A DNA stretch of 64,000 bases, taken from Triglochin maritima (taxonomy: Eukaryota; Streptophyta; Magnoliopsida; Alismatales; Juncaginaceae). This document shows, piece by piece, positions 33,871 to 44,080 of the stretch. The stretch is taken from assembly GCA_963682175.1 (NCBI GenBank), contig OY821779.1, forward strand, positions 1,562,501-1,626,500, read 5' to 3'. The notes under the pieces are model-generated. The model was not told where the DNA came from. It did not search any database and worked only from the letters and a program-made list of their open reading frames with translations. Position numbers and translations under genes: made by a program. How positions within the stretch are numbered: the stretch's first letter is position 1; every line of letters starts with the position of its first letter.

Positions 33871-36800
33871 TAAAACCGACGCGACTATAAACAAACAAAC
33901 AACCCGGGGTTGTAACTTTTCCATTTATTTTCTCCTAAGTCCCTCAACTGTTTGTATTTGTTTATTGATACATACTTTTTTGCAACTTTTTGCAACTTTT
34001 TCGCATTATTCCATGTAAACCTCTGGACACGGATTGCGTATAATGGAGTTCGCCTCCTGATGATAATTAATTTGTAGCTAAACCTAAATGGACTAATGTG
34101 CACGTATTGTGAAAATGATGTCCTTGTTAGTAAATGATTGTTACCACTTCCTTTTTATCAAATTATTCTATAAGGTGTCACTTGAGTCAAATTTACCCAA
34201 GTCCCATTAACAACAATAAGCATCTCGAGTTGAATTGTGAAATCCATCTTGGCACACACTAGGAGAAACTTGACAAACACGTGCATCTTCTGGTCCTACG
34301 CGGTATGATTACCTTCCACTTAGTTGGTTTTTTTCCATTATCGAAAGTGTTTTAAGATCTATAATTTCAACATTTGTTAATATTTCTGGTACGCCGTTAA
34401 ATAACTTCAACATGGATATTATTTATTTGTCGTGCAATTTATTAGGAGTCGTAAAATAGATTACACAAAGTAAACTCGAAAGATATACTAGCATTTGGTT
34501 GTACTCACTAACAACAAACATATATATTAGTATGAGAGAAGCTTATTTTCAACTAATAAGTTTAATAAAAAAAGAACTTACACATCTTCATCAACAAAAT
34601 TTTGCACAAATAACTAGTGTGTACTCTCTAGATAGACGGTTGAGAAAATATAATTTCAGAAATAGCAAACTTTTAAAATAAAAAAAAACCCGAACACGTT
34701 ATACCCACCGGGGGGGTGAGAATATCAGGAATAAAACTTTTGGACGTTGTTCTCGTTGAAAGGGGGAATAAAAAGATATGATAAGGTTTTATTCAATAAT
34801 ATCTTCTGACGATCTTATATATGACATGTAACCACGATTCAGATTCTGACTGCTGTAGGCCAACAAAATGCGAATGACTCGATATGGTAGGCCCATGTAT
34901 CCGTCACAGTGGGCCCACTGGACACAGTCGGATTTTCACTATCTTCGTCGGATCCCAATAGATCCGACTCATGTTTTTGCTGATTTAAGATGTGACGTCA
35001 AACTAGCAAAAACTTGACTTTTTTCCCTATACTTATTTTAATTTTAATGTTCTGGACAAGCTGTCCGGGGTTTGTGCAGTCGGATTCCGAGGGAATCCGA
35101 CGGAAATGAAATTTGGATTCCGGTTGACTACGGAAAATGGGTTGTTTGTGCACGGAGACATGGATTCCGTCGGATTCTGTAGTATGTATAAAATTTTCTT
35201 TGAGTTTTCCGAAATTTTGAGGTCGGAAAGCCACGGAAACTGAATTTTTTCGGTCGACCGTCAAACATTCGGTTCACTGAAATGCTTTTAACGGACGACC
35301 AAACATATTTCGGTCCACTGAATTCGTAACTGAAATGACCCGTTCGGACGACCGAACTTAGTTCGGTCTTCCGTTTATGTTCACTCTGAGAAGTCTCATT
35401 TCGGTCGACCGAAACTAGTTCGGTCGTCCGTTTTCCTTATCTAAACTGTTAGAATTTTTACATTGTGCTTGGTTTTCAGGGGGCGCTGCCCCCTTGCAAC
35501 CCCCGCCACCTCACCGGTGAGGTGGAACGCCGCTCGCTCACCGGGTCGACCGACCAGTCGCAGTGGACATAAGAAGTATGAGCAAACAACAGAAATCCTC
35601 CTTCCCCAAATCACTTTCTGACACATGCACAAATAACAAAATTCAGTCAAAGTGAAAATTATTTTCCACTGAATTCTATTTTTCTTTACTTTCCGGTTGA
35701 TTTCGAAAATCACTTTTATCGTGCAAATGTCTCAAACTTGCTGTGGACAAATGCAGTTTAAGAATTGTTAAGCCTTAAAACTCTTTAGAGGATTTAAGTT
35801 GAGAACTTCCGTTCAGAACTTTTATTAAGCTATGGTACTTTGGAAATAAGTTGAGAATTACATATTAAAACTTTAACTTTCCGGAGCTCTGTTCGCTTCC
35901 CAACGATTGAGGTGCGGTATTAGTAGAGGAAAACTCGACTTCCGTTCGTTTCAAACAGAAAGTGAGAGAATTCATTTTAAGAACTTTTTTGGTACGTCGT
36001 AAGACTTCTTTTCAAGGATTTTATCTTTTTCTTCTTCCGAAAACTAACAATTCAGAACTCATTGCCTTTTTCTACCAAAAAATTATTAGACTCAACACTC
36101 AGAAGTAAATAACTAAAAAGTTTCGAATTGGGTCGTTGAAGACTGTGAGGACTTCGAGCTACAATCTGTGCAACATGATTGTATGGTAATGAGAATGCTC
36201 TTTAGATGAAAGAGCAAAAAAATACAGGCCTCAAGAAGACATGCATGAATGTAGGATCGATCCTACAGGAATCATAACTTTTTAATCCTTTATTCCTTCA
36301 GAACCAGCTTGAGTATAATATCTCATGAGTCGTCGCAGAACCTTTTGGTCACACCCAAAAGGCCAAGGCCGACATATGATATGAGGTTGCAATCTCACAC
36401 CCAAAGTGGTCTCTACTCGATAATTTTACAACTTTGCAAGTCAGATCCATGGATTGTAAACCACCAATCACGTGCCTCCTTTTTCTCTGTATGTAAAACG
36501 ATTGGCACCTTGGCTTTTTTATTATTTCAACAAAATACCAAACTAGTAATTGTGCTTACACGCGTAATTTATCTTCACAGCGAAAGAATGGAGATCATAA
36601 ATGGCTGCATTGTTGTGGTTCAAGATAAGAAAAAAAACAAGTTAATGGTCCTAAGTGATTTTTCAAATTTTCATATTTTGCACCTCATTTGCAAAGACAA
36701 TTTTGGAGCTAGTAGACCCAACTTTATCGTATGATAAAGTAAAGTTTTAAGTTGTTTTATATTGAGAACGTGCACAACCATGACCTATGTCATCTCATCC

Positions 36801-37330
36801 AAAAAAAAATCTTTTTTCTCTCCCGTTGGACATGAAAAATAATGACCCAACATCATATTTCTCTAACCATGACTCAACCTCATATTTCTCCTTCAACATT
36901 CACTTATTAACCGTGACCTAGGTTATCATACTCTCTCTCCTCCACATCATTAATTTTCTTCTCAAACTTTATTTTATTCCAAAATCATTTATATTTACCA
37001 AAAACATTAATAATTTATTTGGAAAAACAAAATAACAATAAATCTTGTATTTCTTTATTGCATATACTTTATTTAGTTAACACATTTATCTACAGTACGC
37101 GCGTGATGATCTTGTCGGACTGACAATCTACAGTACACGCGTGATTTCAAATTTGAAATCTTGTCTGAGAATATAATTATCTTAAAATCATCTCTGGGAA
37201 ACTAATAATCTGAAAAATCTATTTAGGAAGCTAAACTAAATCAGAAGAAGTTCTCTATAAATACCCTCAAGTCCACCTTAGTCATCACACACAACTTCAT
37301 TTCCCTCAACCTTCAGAACTCTCCTGAACT
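33871..37330. other. Intergenic region, probably old retroelement debris
   Basis: No coding sequence recognised. 35245-35560 has a cluster of TTCGGTCGACCG-type motifs followed by GGGGGCGCTGCCCCC, both typical of plant LTRs, but I could not find paired ends. 36770-36950 has repeated AACCATGAC-type phrases. Confidence 0.4.
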
Positions 37331-37344
37331 CATGTCTTCTCCTG

Positions 37345-38075
37345 ACTAGACTGGCAATCGTGTCGTTTCGTGTGTTTTTTCCGTGTATTAGACATATTCC
37401 ATAGACACGAACACGACCCGACAAGTTTTCGTGTACCGGTGAAACAAACCCAAACACGACCCGAATAAGTTCGTTCAAACACGTTCAAAACCCGCAAGGA
37501 CACGGGAAAACTTTTTTTTTCAAAATTTCCTGAACGGACTAAAAAATACCTTCCTTGGAACTTACTCCGCATCCTAAAAGGCAACTTACTCCGTGTGCTA
37601 AAAGGTTGCAACCAACTGGCTGGGAAGGTATCGGGAATATTAGTCTTAAACCATGTTAAAAATCAAACGCATGCGATGTGAGACTAACACAAAACAAATC
37701 TATGTATAATGTTAAACATCCAACATATAGAGAAATGAAGTTTGGCATAGTGGTTAGGTGCGCCTTTATAAGGGATTTCGTGCAAGTTCGAATCAACCTA
37801 GGGACACTTTTTCCTGTTTTTTAAATTTCTAAAAAAATTGGGCACAGACGGGTTTGAACTTGGGTCTGCATGCCATTCTAACCATGTTTCAACCATGCAC
37901 TAGCGGAAAATTTCTACTTAAAGTTAGGTTTTATTTACTTAGTATTATTCGTGTACTTTTCAGGTACACGAATTGGATACACGAAAACGATACGAAAAAT
38001 ATTCCTTGTACCCATGACACGACACGAAACACGAAATCAGCAAACTCAAACACGGATTTTCCGTCCAAAGGATGA
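37345..38075. mobile_element. Degenerate DNA transposon rich in CGTGTC/GACACG motifs
   Basis: The left part (GGCAATCGTGTCGTTTCGTG onward) and right part (GACACGACACGAAACACG) are mirrored clusters of CGTGTCG and CGACACG, a pattern common in plant hAT-like non-autonomous elements whose ends read GGCAATCGTGTC. Right end motif and target duplication are not clear. A tRNA-like stretch sits inside (37743-37800). Confidence 0.4.
37743..37800 (+). other. tRNA-like A and B box pair (SINE head or pseudo-tRNA)
   Basis: TGGCATAGTGGTTAGG fits an A box and AGTTCGAATC, about 35 bases further, fits a B box of RNA polymerase III promoters. No cloverleaf-competent acceptor stem was found, so I do not call a tRNA gene. 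A T-rich stretch follows. A second such pair on the minus strand may lie at 37850-37910 (GGTTAGAATGGCATG, AGTTCAAACCC). Confidence 0.4.
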
Positions 38076-38514
38076 AATTAATCTGAAAAGGATCAATGAC
38101 GAAATCTTTAAATAGAACTCTGTCGTTTTTGCCCCCCAATTTATGACATATTTTCCCTATTTTCAGTTTATTTTCAATTTATGACTTATCTTCCCTCTTT
38201 TCAGTTTTAATTTCAGTTTAAGACTTATCTTTCATATTTATTTTATCAGTTTAGAATATTAGTTGTTATTTAAGTTCAGTTGTTGTTTTCTACTTTAAAT
38301 TTAGTAAAATATTCTATATTTTAAAGAAGTTGGTGTATTTCAGTATAATTTTCGTACTTTAACTATAACGTTATCAAAATATAATCAACCTTAATCTTAA
38401 TTATTATCAAAATATACACTACAACTACTTAAATCCTAATTATTTATCAAAATATAAACCCCTAATTATTAAAACAAATAACAAAACAAAAAATCAAAAA
38501 TCAAAATAAAAAAA

Positions 38515-38684
38515 CCCAGACGAGCAGGGTTGTGCCAAGTGGCACAACCCCCCGGTTCTCGCCCCGGTCGTCCAACAACCGACGGAGTGGGGGTCGTCCC
38601 CCGACCCCCGTTAAGACGGAGTCGTCCCTGGTCGTGGGATGGGGGACGACCCCGTTAACCATGCTCTGAACATACGAGATGGCA
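38515..38684. mobile_element. Harbinger-type end fragment
   Basis: Reading on the minus strand from 38684 the sequence is GAGCATGGTTAACGGGGTC followed by a GC-rich block, as in the remnant at 12556. GTCGTCCC/GGGACGAC motifs are mirrored within it. The other end of the element was not located. Confidence 0.45.
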
Positions 38685-40661
38685 TGGGACATGCTCCACT
38701 ACATGCATGGTTGAGATTATTTTTCAGGTCCAAACATGAACAATTGGATAAAAGTGTGCTCCCATAGGTAACAGTTCGATCCACCTACTTTGATGTAAAA
38801 GGAAATTCTGGTTAATCCACGAACTTTTAAAACCCAAACATTTAAGTGGAAAATGTGGACACAACTCTTCCATAAAGCAATATAATAATAATAAAAGTAT
38901 GTTGAATGATAACTATACTTACATTGACCCCAACTATCTCAAAGACCAAGACTCTGGAGCCTTCTTCAGTTGTTCGGGTACTTAGAGGCTAGAGCAAAGC
39001 TTTGCATTGACAAAGTATGCTTTAATTCTTCTTTGCAAACAACATAATGACCTTTCCTGTTGTTGAAGCGACATTAAGTTAGTTACTAAAGCAAAGATCA
39101 TGAATTCCATTAGTGCAAAAGCAACACATTCAAGTTGGCATGCCAGATGGAAAGAAAGCTAAAAAAATATTATGACCAATGATCAAAGATTCTTAGTTGC
39201 TTTAGGAGTACTAAACGTTAAAAGATTTGTTATTCTTGTTGTGGATGCTCTGGAGTCTGGTCTATGAGATTCCTCATCACACCAACTTTTTAGCAGACCG
39301 TATCAAATGCTGCAGCTAATCTATTAGCAACTCATTCCTATTGCGATCTAAAGCAGTACCACATTCAGGTGTTGTATACTCTATATGTTTGGATTTTTAT
39401 TAGAAATTGCAAGATGAAAGTGCTTCTGTGGATTGACTTTACCAGATCAAGTGTTGCCCTCAGAACATTAGATTACATCACACTGAGTCATTCCTTAATT
39501 GAAAGTTTTGGTATATACTTGGTTTCATGTGATACTGGTTTTAAGTTTTAACCATCTTTTGTGGACAATCTACAAGCATATACATATAAAAGTTTGTGAT
39601 AAGCAAACAAAATATAAAGATAGTTGAGAAATACTTTCAATGTTCCTGTCTAAATCAAACAAAAGGGAAAGGCACCGGTGAACTTATAATTCAAAAGAAC
39701 AATAGAAGAAAATCAGCAGTTGTAAATGATTAATTGTTGACCTAAACTTGCTTATGATGACTGCATTATATAGGAGTCACTTCGCACTATATGTTGCGTC
39801 AATGCCTGCGTAATATAAGTGCAATCCAAGCCCTATAAGTTTATCGAGCCGCTCTGGTGCCAGTGAAATTATGCTAGGTCCACTACCTCCTTAAATCGTA
39901 AGTACTCAGGTAAAAGCCAAGAAAGTTGGCATAATCCTATTGTGGGGATGCCACGAACACTAAGATCTTAGTATGATGCTTTATGAGCAGATAAGAATGG
40001 TTATACTTAGATAACCTTTCTTAACATCCAAGTATCACGTGAATTCTGCCAAAAGAAGCAGAAGTTAAAACATATATAGAGGCATCAGACTTCAGAAGTA
40101 AAGTAGGCCTTTGCTTGATGATATTCATTACTACATCAGTGAGTGGATAAGTATGACCGGTTAACGTGGGAGGAGCTTTGAAATCATTGAGCAACTTTTG
40201 ATTTTAAAAGGCCTCAAGTATCATGAAGGTACCAAACTCTTCTACGATTAATATGTCCTGTAAAGTAGGTAACATTGCGTGGACAACAAAGATGGTCACC
40301 AAGATATCTTTTCATGACACTGTCATTCTAATGTATACATGAAAACATGAAATGCACCAATGCCTTAAAATATGTCTTAAAGCAACAAACAACAATCACA
40401 AATTGCACTTCTCAAGGCATATATAGAGACAACAGCCCCACCACATTCATGGTAAACCAACAATGAAAGATTCATACCTCTCAGCCTCAGGTGCTACAAA
40501 GCTGATTCTATTCATAAAAGTTGTAGTATACAGTTGGATGAAGTTTTCATATTATGTTGGAATGAGACCTTTCATGCATGAGAACATTTTTGATTGGGCA
40601 ATTTGTCACTTTTGTGTTTGCGTTTTGATACGTGATATATTTCTTTATGCAAATCCAAGTG
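38685..40661. other. Region without recognised genes
   Basis: One exon-like island on the minus strand (about 39050-38960) could encode GHYVVCKEELKHTLSMQSFA, preceded by an acceptor-like AACAACAG; I do not recognise it. Otherwise nothing is supported. Confidence 0.35.
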
Positions 40662-40666
40662 AGGTT

Positions 40667-42168
40667 TGTTAGGATCTATAGCCCTCTAATCGATAGAAAA
40701 ATACGGAATTAAAAATACTAATCGAAGGATTAAGAAAGAGACAATTGCAAACCACAAATTCGTCGACACCGGAGTTTAGAGAGGTTCGGCACCCACACCC
40801 GGGTCCTAGTCCTCCTCGCAAGCCTCGCTCGATCCCCCGAGTCTCGCTTACGGTTCCACTAACCGATCTCCGTTCCGGGCCGAGACCAAAGCCGTTTACA
40901 ACACCGAGCCTCGCGAACAACCTCGCCTCGCTCGTGTCTCCTCTCACAACCCGAGAGGGAGCTTCCTCGAAGCTTTACAACTTGGTGATTCTTGAATAAG
41001 GAATTGGAATCACAATCTAACTAACACTCTATACTTGAGCACACTTGGATATGATATGGAATTGGATATGCAAGTGGTGAAGTTTAGGCTTGAGTGTTGT
41101 GGATTGAGAGCTTGAAGATGGAGAGGATTTGGCTTTGAGTATTGGATAGATAGGAAGTGTTCAAGATGTCCAAAGCAACCAAATGAGGTCCTATTTATAA
41201 GCCTTCAAGCTCATCTAGCCGTTTGGGAGTTAGTGGGGAATGGACCAATGAGAAAGCAAGATGTGACTTAAGCTCGGCCAGAAATCGAGACAGATTCGGT
41301 CGACCGTTATCCACACGGTAGTCCGAAACATTGGTCTGAACAAAGAACTCGGTTGACCGATTATGTATCGGATCACCGTTCACCAACCTCCAGTAGCTTT
41401 TATCTATTTAGCCCTAATTAAATTCGGTTCACCGAAGTCCATTCGGTTCACCGTTTCAAGGTGGACAGTAGAATTGATTGGGCTCTGATCTACTCAAGTT
41501 CGGTTGACCGTGTATACTTCGGTAGACCGAAGTAGCGCTGACAAAGCGTGGGAGATTGGTTTACCAATAACGGTCAAGTTAAATAGTCGTTGGTCTCCTA
41601 AAGCAATATGATTCGGTTGACCGAATGAAGTTCGGTGTACCGAATATGGATAAGTCAATTTGGCTTTAGGTCAAGATTTAAATACGACCGATGGAGCAAA
41701 GTCCAAAACCGGTCCAGGCTAATTCGGTCTACCGAAGGCGGTTCGGTATACCGAGGTGGTTATTCTAGGGAACACCTAAAGGATTCTACACGGTTGACCG
41801 CAAGGTGTTCGGTGGACCGAACTCTACAAGATTCGGTTTACCGAGAAGGGTTCGGTTAACCGTGGGGATACGGGACAGAATCCTAATGTGCTCAAGTTTA
41901 CATTAATCCTTAGGACTCAAATTATACTACATTACATATTGGTCCAAAGCTTGATTACATGTCTTGAGTCTTTATCTTCTTGTCCCCAAGCTCCTTAGCT
42001 TGATTCTTCATCAACCTATTAAGAATATCGTAAGTACACGAATATATATGCAATGCATGTATTCATGTTTGCTTACTTTGATTGTCTAGGTTGATTGATT
42101 AAATATAGATTAAGATTAGATTACTTAATCATCAAAACTAAATAAAGATTAAGGCTAAAAAGCCAACA
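40667..42168 (-). mobile_element. Solo LTR with 5-bp target duplication
   Basis: On the plus strand it begins TGTTAGGATC and ends AAGCCAACA, and is flanked on both sides by AGGTT (40662-40666 and 42169-42173). Promoter elements are on the minus strand: TATAAATAGG near 41195 and a GC-rich R/U5-like block at 40770-40960. The U3 part (41290-41880) holds many CGGTTGACCG/CGGTCGACCG motifs. No internal retroelement sequence is present, so one LTR remains after recombination between two. Confidence 0.92.
41290..41880. repeat. Cluster of TTCGGTNNACCG motifs in LTR U3
   Basis: Around twenty irregularly spaced copies of a partly palindromic 10-12 bp motif, such as ATTCGGTCGACCG, TTCGGTTGACCG and TTCGGTAGACCG. 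Similar clusters occur at 18905-19215, 35245-35560 and, more sparsely, in the MITE at 7180-7480. Confidence 0.75.
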
Positions 42169-42173
42169 AGGTT

Positions 42174-44080
42174 GATTACCTATAGGTACCCCCTTTGAGA
42201 CAATTCCATGCAGAAGCATGTGATGAGCACGTCGAGATCTTCTTGAGAGCATGCCACCAGTTACGTTCGATCTTCTGTTTCCCTGTCGAGGAGATTCTAT
42301 ATTCTCAGTAGCAAATTGACAGCAATATATAATTCCAGCAATGCAAAGAATGAAAGAAAATGATTCTCATTATATCTTTACAATGTCAACAATATGTGGA
42401 ATGCCAAGAAAACAGAAACAATTCATTGTGCTTTGAGATAATGAAGTAGTGTGTCTTGTATCAAGCACAAAATACACAATAATTTTGTATGATGAAGTTT
42501 TGTTTAAGGTGATTCAGCAACATTAAGATACTAACTGAGCAAAGCAGATGTCATCTCCATAGCAACTAGCCACATCTAACCGATACGATACTTGCTACAT
42601 GCATGAGGATCCTTACCATATGAAGATGTCCATGAGCAGAAAATTCTAGTGAAGTTTGTACAACGCACAATAATAACATCAATATCATAAATTTCCTATT
42701 CTATTCTATACAAATTATTACTTACAACTGTTACTTACAGGCATTTCCATTTAAACTTTAAAGCAGGGAACAGTTTCCACCATCGTTGCCTGAAACCCTG
42801 CCCGTCGGACTTCTCGATGCCATAGCAGCTAGGTTGACAGACGTTCAATTTTTGGCAACCAGGCCAACCGCAGTGTTGTCCAACGCCAAAGCAGCCAGCT
42901 TAATTGCATTCTGGTTCCATGCCATAGCAGCAAGATTAATCACAACTGGTTAATGACTTGCTGCCTCAATAAAAATGGCCTAGTTCAATGCCGTCCCAGC
43001 CATATTAATCGCAGGCTTGCAGCTAAGTTCAACAGCATCCACCACACCTACGAAGCTCTTAATCTCCTTCTAGCAGTGAAACTGATGCTCCTCAAACATA
43101 TTGCGAGGATAATTACTTTTCCTAGTAGTTTGTCGAATATTTAGAGTGCATAAAAGAGCAGAAGTACTTAATGAAATATAATTAAGCAATTAATTCACAA
43201 AGATGGTCTTTAACTAAGCACTCAAACCATCCGTATCAATAGATAAGTTCAGCAAAACAAAGTTTTGCATGACGGATTTGCTGAAATCTCTCAAGACATA
43301 TATACCTGAGAAAAAACCTCCAAGAGTCAAATCCATAACAATGCTGAAATCTCTCAAGACATATATACCTGAGAAAAAACCTCCAAGAGCCAAATCCATA
43401 ACAATCGTAGGATGTGGAAATCTACAAAGAACAGAACAACACACACAAATAACTCCAAAGAATTAAAAGTAAAATAATACAATGGAATGAAGCTAAACAA
43501 ATATTGGACTCTGGATGACCAAGAAAAGAGCACAAAATACTTACGAACTTAAGATGTTTCATTTCACTATTTGTGGTCCATGTTGTTGACTTGATTGGAT
43601 CTAAAATAGGAGACGCATTTTGATTTCACCAGTGCCTGAAGCAATGATTTGTTTGTCAAAATGTTTGCACACTATTAAAATCCTTATAGATAGAACTACC
43701 ATTCGCAAGAACAAGATTGCAAGCACGTTTGCTGTTACAATAAAAAAAATTCTCAAAACAGGTTCTCAGCAATCAGTTTCACTCACAACTATTGTTGCAG
43801 TTTCATTGTGTAATCTACCCATCGACAAGCAGGTGATACTTTATCACTTTTACAGTAGAGTGATGTTAAGAAGCGATGATTGTCGAGACTCCTCCAATAC
43901 TTTTCTTATTTGCAGCATATATGATTCACATGATTTATTTTAAAAATATCCGTCTCCATCACTATTAGGCAGTGCCACTGTGCCATCATGTTAATGTTAA
44001 CCATATGATATTCTCAATCAAGAGTTTTTATCCGGCTGGTCTTGCACAATCATATTTGTTAGTTTAGTCAAATGACTCAA
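42174..44080 (-). pseudogene. Exon-like islands of an unidentified, probably decayed gene
   Basis: Several minus-strand stretches look coding and end at plausible splice sites but I cannot identify the protein. They are 42290-42185 (SPRQGNRRSNVTGG, MLSRRSRRAHHMLLHGIVSK), 43010-42790 (repeated phrases VINLAAMAWNQNAIKLAAL, ALDNTAVGLVAKN and SVNLAAMAS, with three in-frame stops), 43420-43385 and about 43640-43560. Between them 43280-43405 is a 63-bp tandem duplication. The solo LTR at 40667 sits directly downstream and may have split the locus. Could also be a non-coding transcript. Confidence 0.3.
43280..43405. repeat. 63-bp tandem duplication, two copies
   Basis: Copies at 43280-43342 and 43343-43405 differ at one base (GAGTCAA versus GAGCCAA). 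On the minus strand each contains a splice-donor-like TTCTCAGGTATATA. Confidence 0.9.

Noticed and set aside
33586..34018. Plus-strand frames near the TGA 5' region
   Set aside because: Lys/Arg/Glu-rich products of a GAAGAAG purine tract, overlapping the presumed TGA leader.
37743..37800. Functional tRNA gene
   Set aside because: A and B boxes are present but no acceptor stem pairing or anticodon arm could be drawn.
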